The notes beneath the pieces are model-generated. The model was not told where the DNA came from, did not search any database, and saw only the letters and a list, made by a program, of their open reading frames with translations. The position numbers and the translations under genes are program-made. From Candidatus Competibacteraceae bacterium (GTDB lineage: Bacteria > Bacteroidota > Bacteroidia > CAIKAF01), in the NCBI GenBank assembly GCA_014879445.1, contig JACSSC010000039.1, positions 82,757 through 146,756 on the forward strand: 64,000 nt of DNA. The letters are read 5' to 3'. Below are positions 1-10,300 of this stretch, piece by piece (positions within the stretch are counted from its first letter, which is position 1; the number at the start of each line of letters is the position of its first letter).

Positions 1-256
1 ATACAAGATATTGTTGAGCACCAAGTATAGTACCCGATGGAACTAAATAAAGCCCCGTAGCGCTGCTGTCTCTAATTCTGAAAAGAGATATGTCAATATC
101 AGCCGAGCCATAATTGTAAAGCTCAAACCAATCTCCTGTATTTCTTGTTGAGTCGGAGTTGTAATGAATTTCAGTGATGGTAAGCGTATGCTGACTATTA
201 AGTTTTTGAGTATATGTCAAGCATAGTACACAAAATAATCCAGCCATGTATTTCAT
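1..256 (-). CDS. Partial protein, signal peptide followed by a lamin-tail-domain-like segment (truncated by window edge)
   Basis: Reverse-strand translation from ATG at 256: MKYMAGLFCVLCLTYTQKLNSQHTLTITEIHYNSDSTRNTGDWFELYNYGSADIDISLFRIRDSSATGLYLVPSGTIL..., LTD-type 'ITEIHYN...DWFELYN'. Not in supplied ORF list because it runs off the window. Confidence 0.6.
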   Translation of the reverse strand, partial: MKYMAGLFCVLCLTYTQKLNSQHTLTITEIHYNSDSTRNTGDWFELYNYGSADIDISLFRIRDSSATGLYLVPSGTILGAQQYLV

Positions 257-366
257 TTTCAAACGGGAAATTTAAAATAAATTTAATACAAACTTTTTAA
301 TTACCAAACATCCATGACAATTAATCTTAAAAAAGATAGGTTTAATAAAAAAAGGATTGTTATATA

Positions 367-2388
367 TTAAAACTGAAAATAGATAAATGCCTGCAAGTCG
401 GATGTGATAAACTGATAAATGAGGAAAACGGTTGCCGTTACGCAGAGCACTTTAAAAGCTGGATGGGAGCGGATAAAGTAATTTCTATATACTTGTTTTA
501 TGCTTACAGGCAGCCAGTGGATAATCATTCCAATCAGAAAGATTACAAATACCCCCCAGTGATTTGCTAAAATCTTAATGGCGGCATCTGCACTCCAGTT
601 GTGAAGCAATTGTTGCATCATTCTATCCACCAGTTCCATCCCATTTCCTGTGTTTTTGATATCTCCGGCTCTAAAGAATAATCGTGTAAAGGAAATAAAT
701 GTGAAAGTGAAGAATACTTTCCAGCCGGTACTCAGCCAGTGATAGTTTTTCTCATAGGGAGATATTTTCTTCCATTCTTTGTATATAACCAATGCAATAC
801 CGTTTAGTGCGCCCCATATTACAAAATTCCAGCTGGCTCCATGCCATAGCCCTCCTATCACCATTGTAATCATCAGATTAATATTTGTAATAATAGCATT
901 TTTCATCGGCTTGTACACTAGAGATAACAATAATGAAAGTAAGGTGAGTGATGAAAAAATAATGAGAGATGCGAGCCAGTAACTTCCCGAAATCAGTATT
1001 ACAAACAACATAATCACCAAGGCCCAAAAGTATGTACCGAATGTGCTTTTGCGATTCCCACCTAAAGGAATGTACAGATAATCTTTTAGCCATGTACTGA
1101 GCGACATATGCCATCTTTTCCAAAATTCAGCTACGCTGCGTGCTTTGTACGGAGAGTTGAAATTGGTTGGCAGCCGGAAACCCATCCATAACGATACGCC
1201 AATGGCTATATCTGTATATCCTGAAAAATCGGCATACACCTGTAATGAATAAGTGAAAAGGGCCATTAATACTCCAAATCCGGTATAGTTCTCGGGATAA
1301 TCAAAAACCCTGTCAATGAAATTTACAGCCATATAGTCGCCGATAATCATTTTTTTTATTAATCCGTTGAGTATCCAAAACAAGGCCATCCCAAATTCGT
1401 AATGTGTAAGTTTGTATGGCTTGTAAATTTGGGGAACAAATTCGTTGGCTCGAACGATGGGGCCGGCAACAAGTTGAGGAAAGTATGATACATAAAATGC
1501 GAAATCACTGATTTTTTCTACAGGTTTAATCAATCGTCTATATACATCAACCGAATAACTTATGGTTTGAAATGTAAAAAACGAAACACCAACAGGGAGC
1601 AAAATTTCATCTATGTCAAAGTGCGTGCCTGCATATCCGTTACTCCAATGTGCCAGCCAGTTTATAACATGAAAGTCGGTTTGAAATATTTGATTATAGG
1701 CATCCGTGAAAAAATATGCATATTTGAAATAGATGAGTGTGCCCAAATTGAGAAAGATACTGGTGGCTACCAATATGTTTCGCTTTACCTGTTTTTCGGT
1801 TTTGCCAAGGCCTCTTCCTATCCAGTAATCAGTAATGGTGCTAAATATGAGTAGCAGAAAAAACAGTCCGCTTGTTTTGTAGTAAAAAAACAAACTGACA
1901 ATACCCAGAAAGGCATTTCGAATACCAATTTTTTGATAAATGCTGCTGTATAGGGTGAGCACAATGGCAAAGAATGCCCAAAAGAAAAATTTTGTAAATA
2001 TGAGTGGAGATGCGGGATTGAATGAGAAGATATCGCCTAATCCCTGAAAAATAAACGGGAGTAGTTGGTGAATGATGACAATAGTCAATCCTGTGAGAGC
2101 ATTAATGAGATAGCGTTGCAGCGATGTAAGGTGTTGGGAAATGTATGCTTGTTTGTAATGGTGCAATAGCATGCCAATAATGATAGCAGGAAATATAAGT
2201 CCGAGTGATTCAAATAGTGTTCCTGCAGCTGATATCGTATAGAAAATGGAAGAAGCCCAGTTTCGTTTTTCTGCGAATGTGTAAAACAACACCAGAACAA
2301 TGTGTAAAACAATAAATGATACATTGAGCCATGTATCGGGTTGTGTTGGATTGAGTCGTAAGATATCAGCCAGTTGCGACAGATACAT
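367..2388 (-). CDS. MBOAT family membrane-bound O-acyltransferase (AlgI/DltB-like)
   Basis: 673 aa, multi-TM; 'LPVGVSFFTFQTISYSVDVYRR', 'FPQLVAGPIVRANEFVPQ', 'DFSGYTDIAIGVSLWMGFRLPTNFNSPYKARSVAEFWKRWHMSLSTWLKDYLYIPLGGNRK', 'GGLWHGASWNFVIWGALNG' are hallmark MBOAT motifs. Confidence 0.95.
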   Translation of the reverse strand: MYLSQLADILRLNPTQPDTWLNVSFIVLHIVLVLFYTFAEKRNWASSIFYTISAAGTLFESLGLIFPAIIIGMLLHHYKQAYISQHLTSLQRYLINALTGLTIVIIHQLLPFIFQGLGDIFSFNPASPLIFTKFFFWAFFAIVLTLYSSIYQKIGIRNAFLGIVSLFFYYKTSGLFFLLLIFSTITDYWIGRGLGKTEKQVKRNILVATSIFLNLGTLIYFKYAYFFTDAYNQIFQTDFHVINWLAHWSNGYAGTHFDIDEILLPVGVSFFTFQTISYSVDVYRRLIKPVEKISDFAFYVSYFPQLVAGPIVRANEFVPQIYKPYKLTHYEFGMALFWILNGLIKKMIIGDYMAVNFIDRVFDYPENYTGFGVLMALFTYSLQVYADFSGYTDIAIGVSLWMGFRLPTNFNSPYKARSVAEFWKRWHMSLSTWLKDYLYIPLGGNRKSTFGTYFWALVIMLFVILISGSYWLASLIIFSSLTLLSLLLSLVYKPMKNAIITNINLMITMVIGGLWHGASWNFVIWGALNGIALVIYKEWKKISPYEKNYHWLSTGWKVFFTFTFISFTRLFFRAGDIKNTGNGMELVDRMMQQLLHNWSADAAIKILANHWGVFVIFLIGMIIHWLPVSIKQVYRNYFIRSHPAFKVLCVTATVFLIYQFITSDLQAFIYFQF

Positions 2389-2398
2389 AAATGAAGGA

Positions 2399-3667
2399 TT
2401 ATTTCTGTTTGTTATAAGTATGCATTAAGTATATCTCGTATTCTTTCAGGATGGCTTCAAACAATAAGTCGCCCATGAGTTTATAACCGGGCGTAGAAAA
2501 GTGTACCCTGTCTTTTTTCCCTAGTCCGTTGTTCATCCATGTTTCCATACTGCCCAATCCTCCCATGATGGAGAAAAAATCCCAAACGCTAATATTTTTT
2601 TCCTTGGCTATTTGTAACATGATACGTTGTACGGATTCCCCATTTTTGTTTACATAATACTTTTTTTTGTATTTTCTGAAGCTGTCATTATTAGTAATTA
2701 AAATGATGGCGGCATCCGGATTGGCTATTAAAACTGAGTCAATCAGCTTCCTGTAGTTTCTTTCAAATACACTACCGTCAAAATCTTTCGAGGCCGCATC
2801 GTTGATGCCTAATCCAAAAATTACAAGGTCGGGTTTGAGAATTCGTAATTGTGATGTAAGTAAAACACAGCGAATAAATGAATATGTGCCAGCTCCATTT
2901 ACTCCGGCAGCATGATAGGTTATTCCGGGGTCGTTGTTTTCGAGTTGTAGTCCATATAACGTAAATCCCCATTGTAGCGAATCGGTTTGTTTGAATCCTA
3001 ATGTGATGCTATGATAATATCCGGTGAAAAGGATATCAGTGTATCCATTAGGCATATTATTTACTATTCGGTAAAAATTAGTATCAACATCAACCGGATA
3101 TATCGAAAATTGATTTGAATCGTTTTTGTGAAATACTCGAATGCGATTGAAGTCGTAGGATTGGTAATAGTCGGTTTTCAGCGATAAACTTATACTGGCT
3201 GTTGTGTCTTTTGTGGTTGCTGAGATTCCTGTTATGCCTAATTCGCAGAATGTGCCGTGCTGTGTGTTTTTACATGATTCCCATTTGCCGGTGTAGCCGG
3301 CTACATAGTTGTATGGATTGTTGGTATTGGCAATGCGGTATGGGAAAACTAATCCCCGACTGCCTTTGTTGCCCGGGAAAAATGTACTGAAACGCTCACG
3401 AATGCGACCTGAAAAAATATCGGCTTGTACATGCGATCCTCCAATATGCAGAATATGGATATTCCCTTTACCGGAGAAAATCAGTTGGTCGAGTTTTTTG
3501 AAAAATGGAAGAAATCTGTGATTGTTGTTCGGAGAAATCAAATGGTTTTTTTCATATTGAATGAAAGGATAGGTATTGTACATATATGGATATTGACCAT
3601 ACGAAAGTGTGAATGATGCTTGCATGCACATTAGTAGCGATAGTAAAATATGTTGAATAAACTTCAT
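2399..3667 (-). CDS. SGNH/GDSL-hydrolase-fold secreted protein
   Basis: Signal peptide; 'LHIGGSHVQAD' (Ser block), 'LVIFGLGINDA' (block III), 'KDRVHFSTPGYKLMGDLLFEAIL' (DxxH block). Confidence 0.75.
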   Translation of the reverse strand: MKFIQHILLSLLMCMQASFTLSYGQYPYMYNTYPFIQYEKNHLISPNNNHRFLPFFKKLDQLIFSGKGNIHILHIGGSHVQADIFSGRIRERFSTFFPGNKGSRGLVFPYRIANTNNPYNYVAGYTGKWESCKNTQHGTFCELGITGISATTKDTTASISLSLKTDYYQSYDFNRIRVFHKNDSNQFSIYPVDVDTNFYRIVNNMPNGYTDILFTGYYHSITLGFKQTDSLQWGFTLYGLQLENNDPGITYHAAGVNGAGTYSFIRCVLLTSQLRILKPDLVIFGLGINDAASKDFDGSVFERNYRKLIDSVLIANPDAAIILITNNDSFRKYKKKYYVNKNGESVQRIMLQIAKEKNISVWDFFSIMGGLGSMETWMNNGLGKKDRVHFSTPGYKLMGDLLFEAILKEYEIYLMHTYNKQK

Positions 3668-3672
3668 TAATT

Positions 3673-5133
3673 TTACGGCTGTTGTTTTAAATCATGAATT
3701 GCTTCGATTCGTTTTTCAATTCTGTATTCATTATAGTCATTCATCAATGCCTCAAAAAACAGTTCGGCAATTTTTTGTGCACCTTTGTTAGTAAAATGAA
3801 TATAATCTTTCCCGGCTAGACCTTGCTCTACCCAAGCAGGCATGGAGTTTATGCCTCCCATAACATCCAGCATATCCCAGTAAGCACCCTTCGCATCAAA
3901 TGTTGCCTTCTTTAAGTTGTTACGCACATCTTCTATGTATGGATAGGATTGCATTTGCCCGTCAATGCGTTTCGACATATCAGCTAATCCAATAACCAGT
4001 ATTGATAAATCTTTCTTTAAACTTCTCAAATACATGATTTGATCATAGAATTTCCGACCGTAATCTGCTGCATTCTTTTCACCTTTGATGGATGGCATCA
4101 TGTTACCGCCAAATTGAAGTATAAGTAGTTTTACATTTAATGCTTCAAAACTTTCTTTTAGCAATGCCGAATCGGCACGGGTAAAGATGGTGCCTGAGCA
4201 TCCACGCATAGGTAAATTATCAACCGAAACACCTGATTTCCCATCTAATGCTATGCCATATACTTCCGGCGAACCTCCGCCAGAGAACTGTAGAGTGATG
4301 GTTTTGGGAAAGGTGTCTAACTCCCATTCTAATATATGAAGTGCTTTGCCGGGTGTTGCTTGCTGTGTGCCGTATGTTTTGCCATGTGCAGAAAGCGAAA
4401 CTGTAGCAACCGATTCAAGATTTCCAATGAGAACCTTCACTCGATTAATCATCTTGGCTCGTTCGTATGATTGATGGCTGAGTGTAAATGTAATGTTGGC
4501 ATGATCGGTATATTCTGACATATTGAGCATCAATCCGTATCTTTTATGATTAGCACGCAAATCAGTATCCATTCCCCAGCATGCATATCGCCGCCACGAA
4601 CCTCCCGACGATTGCCTGATGGATGTGGATGGAATCACTTGAACGGGTGGATGCAGCCCCGGCCCACTTCCTCCAAAACGTATCTGAAGCTGCTCCCTTA
4701 CATATCCGGTAATGCGATCCATCTCAATCTGTGAATCGCCATAATGCATGATGCGTAACGTGCCTTGCCTTTCTTCTACATTCTCTAGTGCATCAAAGAA
4801 ATTATGCAGAATACGCTTGTTTGATTTTGGATAATGTATGCGGCTAGGATTGGATAAGCTGATTTCGCGAAATGCTCGTAAGCTGTCATCTAACGAATGT
4901 AACTCTCTAAGCAATGTGCTGTCCTTTTTTCGATTCAATACGTCATCTATGTTCGCATAATTAATCCCTTTGTTGTTAAACATGTCAGAAACAGATGGAA
5001 ACCTAAGAGAAAATGATGGTGAAAATTGAATGCCTTTCGGAAATAGATAGGTAAATAAAATCATGATAACAGAAAGCGAAATGAATACAAGCATCATGAA
5101 TCCCAATATGCGAAATGGCGTAATCTTTTTCAT
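3673..5133 (-). CDS. SGNH/GDSL-hydrolase-fold protein with N-terminal TM/signal anchor
   Basis: 'IMHYGDSQIEMDRITGYVREQLQIRFGGSGPG', 'LLILQFGGNMMPS', 'KDYIHFTNKGAQKIAELFFEAL'; paralogous in layout to the downstream gene. Confidence 0.75.
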   Translation of the reverse strand: MKKITPFRILGFMMLVFISLSVIMILFTYLFPKGIQFSPSFSLRFPSVSDMFNNKGINYANIDDVLNRKKDSTLLRELHSLDDSLRAFREISLSNPSRIHYPKSNKRILHNFFDALENVEERQGTLRIMHYGDSQIEMDRITGYVREQLQIRFGGSGPGLHPPVQVIPSTSIRQSSGGSWRRYACWGMDTDLRANHKRYGLMLNMSEYTDHANITFTLSHQSYERAKMINRVKVLIGNLESVATVSLSAHGKTYGTQQATPGKALHILEWELDTFPKTITLQFSGGGSPEVYGIALDGKSGVSVDNLPMRGCSGTIFTRADSALLKESFEALNVKLLILQFGGNMMPSIKGEKNAADYGRKFYDQIMYLRSLKKDLSILVIGLADMSKRIDGQMQSYPYIEDVRNNLKKATFDAKGAYWDMLDVMGGINSMPAWVEQGLAGKDYIHFTNKGAQKIAELFFEALMNDYNEYRIEKRIEAIHDLKQQP

Positions 5134-5136
5134 CAG

Positions 5137-6519
5137 TTATTTTCTTTTGATCTTGAGCCGTTGTCCCGGATAAATCAGATTGTTTTTTATGTTATTATTT
5201 TGAATGATATCCGACTCTGATATCCCGTGTTTGTTGGCTATGCGCCATACCGAATCACCCGACTTTACTGTGTAATATATCCATTCTGTTTTGGTTGCAG
5301 TATTGGGTTTGTTCTCGGTTTCTTTTATCGTGGATTCTGTTTCTTTCTCGTTTTTCTCTGTTTGTGATTTATCGGTTACGCCTTCGTGAATAATAAGCGT
5401 CTGACCTACATAAATTACATCTGATTTTAGATTATTTAACCGTTTCAACTGCTCAATACTGACACGGTATTTTTGTGCAATTTGCCCAAGATTATCTCCT
5501 TTCTCAACACGGTATGTAACTTTTTTTTCAGTTTTTGTTGCAGTATGCTCTGTCTTTGTTTCCTGATTTGATATGTTTTTTTCTATATGGACGGGCACAC
5601 TCTGTTTCTGAATTATATTAGAATCTGCCGGCTCTTTGTATCCCTTGTATTTTTCAATAAGTTCAACAGGTATTTTGATTTGATATGTAGGCGATTGTGG
5701 TACGATGCCTCGAATAAATATGGAATTCCAATGTTGCAAATCCTGTGTTGAAATTTGTAAGTATGTGGCTAAATTTTCAAATTTCAAAAACTGATTACAT
5801 TCTACGGGTTGTAATACTGGTGTGGGGGGGAGTTTCTTAGGGGTAAGTTCATATTCGGAATAATAATTTGTTAGATAAATTGCAGACACGTATGCGCCAT
5901 ACATTTTTTGTATTACCGGATGCATTGATTCAAGTAAAATACCAAAATTTGTATTTCCATGATTGCGACTTATGGCTGCATTGACCTCGGAAGGGCTTGA
6001 GATAAATGAAAGCAAAGCTAATCCCCAATCGCCATATAGTTGGTGTAATGACTCTAGATATTCGATGGCTGCATTTGTTGATTTTTGCAAATCCATTCTT
6101 TCATCTATCCAGTACGTTATTTTTAGTCCATATCTAATGGCTGTAATATATTGCAGATTCCAGTATCCTGCTCCGCCTATTTTGCTATTTTCCGTTGGTG
6201 AGTATGCAGATAATGAAAGCGGCAAATGCGATAACTCTTCGGGCATGTTTTTTTTACGTAATTCCTCTTCAATCCTTTGTGTATGAAAGGCCGAAAGGGT
6301 TAATAATACCTGCGATTCGGTTCTGTTTTGATACATGCGTTCTCGAATGGATTGAAGTGCATCAACCGTAGGTTCTAGCGGGATTTTCTTTTCTACTTTT
6401 TTTAGTCGCCGGTAAATCACCGAATCTACATCATGCCATGCAAAAACCTGCGTAGTCGTTAATATAGTGACGACTATGACTAGCAATATGCATTTATTTG
6501 TGTAAGCGACGATTTGCAT
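5137..6519 (-). CDS. LysM-domain protein with lytic-transglycosylase-like (MltD-type) domain
   Basis: Two LysM repeats ('VTYRVEKGDNLGQIAQKYRVSIEQLKRLNNLKSDVIYVGQTLII', 'IYYTVKSGDSVWRIANKHGISESDIIQNNNIKNNLIYPGQRLKI'); N-terminal SLT-like segment 'LSHLPLSLSAYSPTENSKIGGAGYWNLQYITAIRYGLKITYWIDERMDLQKSTNAAIEYL'. Confidence 0.8.
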   Translation of the reverse strand: MQIVAYTNKCILLVIVVTILTTTQVFAWHDVDSVIYRRLKKVEKKIPLEPTVDALQSIRERMYQNRTESQVLLTLSAFHTQRIEEELRKKNMPEELSHLPLSLSAYSPTENSKIGGAGYWNLQYITAIRYGLKITYWIDERMDLQKSTNAAIEYLESLHQLYGDWGLALLSFISSPSEVNAAISRNHGNTNFGILLESMHPVIQKMYGAYVSAIYLTNYYSEYELTPKKLPPTPVLQPVECNQFLKFENLATYLQISTQDLQHWNSIFIRGIVPQSPTYQIKIPVELIEKYKGYKEPADSNIIQKQSVPVHIEKNISNQETKTEHTATKTEKKVTYRVEKGDNLGQIAQKYRVSIEQLKRLNNLKSDVIYVGQTLIIHEGVTDKSQTEKNEKETESTIKETENKPNTATKTEWIYYTVKSGDSVWRIANKHGISESDIIQNNNIKNNLIYPGQRLKIKRK

Positions 6520-6599
6520 TCTTCAAAGATTGTACATTATAACACAAATTGAGGACGGTGATTTGAAAACTTTTCAACCGGATATTGTGGGTTGATTGC

Positions 6600-7325
6600 T
6601 TATTTCATATATGGATGTATAATCTCGGCCCATTTGCTGTAAACCGTACTTCGAATATGTATCCCATCACTTAAAAATTGTACTGAATCAACTATCCCCG
6701 ATGATTTAAGCAGAGTTTGGGTTAAGTCAATATATGTTAGTCGCTCTGTTTCGCGTTGTTGAATATATTTTTTTATAAGTTGATTGGCCGTCTGAATTTT
6801 AGGCCAATAATTCCAGCTTTTGGGGCAGGGTTTGATAGATAAATAGTATATTTTTGTTTGTGGCAAATGTGTTTGTATCAGTGTGTCGAATTGTGCAAAT
6901 GAGTACCATACATCGCCGGGTAAGGTGTAGGGTAGTGTCATGTCGTTTTCGCCACAATACACAAATATACGACTAGGGGCATATGCTAATACCAATCGTT
7001 TTGCATAGTGCAATAACTCCACAAATGTGGAACCTCCAAATCCTCTTCCTAATACAGGGTGTTCTTTGAAATCAGTTTTGAGTGTTTTCCACCCTCGTAT
7101 GGATGAACTGCCAACAAATAAATAGCCACCGGCTTGTGGAGGGGTTAGTGAGTCCTGTTTTTCAAATTGCCTTACTTGTTTTTCAAATCTATGGATAACC
7201 TTATTTACCGAATCTCGAATAGAGCTCCTTCGGTACAGCGTGTCTGACGTAGATTGCGCACAACACATCCGGCCTGAAACGGATAGCGAAATTACAAAAC
7301 ATACAATGATTATTCTATGCATCAT
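6600..7325 (-). CDS. SGNH/GDSL family lipase/acylhydrolase
   Basis: 'GGYLFVGSSSIRGWKTLKTDFKEHPVLGRGFGGSTFVELLHY', 'IFVYCGENDMTLP', 'FLSDGIHI'. Confidence 0.85.
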   Translation of the reverse strand: MMHRIIIVCFVISLSVSGRMCCAQSTSDTLYRRSSIRDSVNKVIHRFEKQVRQFEKQDSLTPPQAGGYLFVGSSSIRGWKTLKTDFKEHPVLGRGFGGSTFVELLHYAKRLVLAYAPSRIFVYCGENDMTLPYTLPGDVWYSFAQFDTLIQTHLPQTKIYYLSIKPCPKSWNYWPKIQTANQLIKKYIQQRETERLTYIDLTQTLLKSSGIVDSVQFLSDGIHIRSTVYSKWAEIIHPYMK

Positions 7326-7351
7326 TCACTATAACCTGACTTCCTTTTTTA

Positions 7352-10300
7352 TTATTGCTTAACAATCTTCCAAACCCCTAATTTTTGTTTTAGCTGATAT
7401 ATATTCAGCCAATACATTCCCGATGCAAATGATTGTATATCTATTGGTATCTGCATCCAGTCAGTCACGGATTTCTCTATATGCCAACGTCGAACAACTC
7501 GTCCTAATGCATCAGTAATCTCAAAATCAAGATTGTTTTGCTGAGATAGTGAAATGTTTACATACACTTTGTCGGTTGATGGATTCGGGTAAATCGAAAC
7601 AGATGTAGTGGCGGTTGCATTACCATCAATGCCTGATTCAAACAATATGATATCTGAGTAGATGGTATCTGTACAGCCGATACCGTTTGCAATGTGCCTA
7701 ATATTGTATGTGCCCCAGGTAGGAAAAGTGTGGGTTGGATTTTGTACTGTTGATGAAAATGATGGTCCGTCCCATATCCATGAGGTTGCATTCGTAGCTG
7801 TTGAGTAGAAGTCAACTTGCAAGCCATTGATATTGGTTGTGAATCCGGCAATAATGTTGCCGATGATGGCTTCAATGGGTACTCTTGGTGATACGCAATC
7901 TTCTTCTTGTATTTCCCAGTCATAAAAATAATAATAGTACTGGCTGCCGGCTGATGATCCTGTGATGCTGATTAGGCCTGCAATAGCATATGGATAGGTG
8001 GGGCCGGTGTTGTTTCGGTATAAGTTCATTTCAGAACCTCCCAATCTGTAGTTGGTACCTGGTAGTAAATCAAAGTTAAGCGATATTCGGCTTTGTCCCG
8101 AAGGGATATAGACATACCTTGTGTCAATAATGTTTCCGGCGTTATCCCATAATGTAACAGTACGGTTTCCGGCACTGCCTGAATTAACCCATACTGATAG
8201 TAATGTAAGTGGTTTGTTCACAGTAAAAGTGAGATATTGTGTTGATGTGTTATTGTGCATGCCTCCTGAGCCAAATGATGAATTGACAGGGCCGACATAT
8301 TGCAGAGGGGCACTTACAACCTGCTCTACATAATAGGTAGTGCTGTTGTTTAGCAAAGGAGTAGTAAAGCTACTGCCTGAATGAAACGGGTTATTGTCAC
8401 TTAATTGGTAGTACCAGTTGATTAGCCCTGTTGCGGATGCATTGAGTGTGAAACTGGAACTGTCGCATGCACCCTGATTGAATACAATGGGCGCATCAGG
8501 TCGGTCAATGGTAATGTAAGCGGGTTTTATGATGGTGTTTGAGCCAATGTTATTGGTTACGGTCAATGTTACATCATACACCCCATCATTTAGGTATGTA
8601 TGTGATGGGTTTTGAATATTGGCTTGGTTGCCATCGCCAAAGTCCCAAAGCCATGTATTGGCACCTTGTGTGGTTAGGTCAATAAACTGAACAAATCCAT
8701 TGCAGGATGTTAAGGCAGTTGCATTAAAATCGGGTGAGGGTGGTGTAGTAGGAAGTGTGCATTGCCAGTGACATATGAATCCTTGGTCAGTTACGCTTAC
8801 ATCTGAATATTGACGTAGGGTGATGCTGCCACCTGAAGAAACGATAGTACCGCCGTTGGGTAATGACGTGCCGGAATATTGACCGATTAAAGGACTGGTT
8901 ATATCTGGTCCGTCGTAAATATAGAGGTAATCATAATCTTGTTCGAATCCAAATTGGGTAAATTGCAGCGTAATATATGATGCACCATTGGGGGCAATGG
9001 TAATCACGGCATTGGAATTGTCTTGATAATTGCCGTTTAGTCCACCCGAATCATATAATGTGCCTGAACAACTGGTTTGTGTTTGGCTGGCGCCTGTAGG
9101 ATTTAATGTGATAGCACAGGGGATGCTGTCGTGTATGATGATATATTGGGTTTGTATAATGCTGTCGAGCCCGCATGCGCCACCGTTGGCTACTAGCTTA
9201 ACATTATATGCGCCGGGATTCATGTATATATGGTTGGGATTGATGGATGTACTGGTATTTCCATCTCCAAAGTTCCAAAGAAATGAGCCCGCATTGGTAC
9301 TTTGATTATAAAACTGAACGCTGACTGGCGCTGCACAAAACAGCGTGGAAGGGGTTGAAAATCCGGCTGCAACGGTAGGCGAATAAGGCATGCCAACTCC
9401 TACGGCATACCATGCATTTGTAACGGCTTCTACTTGTGGCGTGCATGGCCCGTACAGATCAATCGCTGATTGTATGGCGTAGTATCTTGCATCGGCATAA
9501 TTGCTGTTGGGTGTCAGATATACACTGAGATTACGGTAAGCCACAGCTGATGCTATACCAAATCCTTGACCGGTAACATTGAATGAATTGCTTAAGTCAT
9601 TGGTGCCTGATCCTCCCATCACCAATAAATAAAACCAATAATTTTGTACGCCTGAGTTGGTATGCACACCTCCATTATCTGCTGTGCCGGTGTACCAGTG
9701 CGTGCCTGTATAAGTATCGGGATCGCTGAAGAGATTGGGATTGTTCATGCTCCGAATTCCATTTCCGCTCGGCGTGGCTTCTTCTCCTATTCTCCAAATA
9801 GGGTTTTGATTCAGATTGCCTCCTCTGGCAAAATAATCAACACATACTCCAAATATATCACTGAATGATTCGTTTAATGCCCCTGATTCATTCTGATATA
9901 TTAGCCCGGCAGTATATTCGGTTAATCCATGTGTGATTTCATGTCCTGTGATATCAATGGATGTGAGTGGGTAAAATGTTGTACCGTTCCCATCTCCGTA
10001 TGTCATGCGCTGCCCATCCCAATAGGCATTATTATAATTTACATCGTAATGTACATAGCTTCGAAGCTTAAACCCATTATTATCTATACTGTTTCTGCTG
10101 AATGTGAGAAAAAAATAATCGTATGACATTTCTGCACCCCAATGTGCATCTCCTGCATATTGGTCAAGCTGTGCATTTACATTATTCCAATTATTGTCGC
10201 TGTCTGTAAAGTCAACAGCGCTTCCATAATTGGTGCCTTGGTTCATATTATAGGTTTCTATCCCATTTCCTCGGCCTGTTTCTCTGAGTCGGTATATGCT

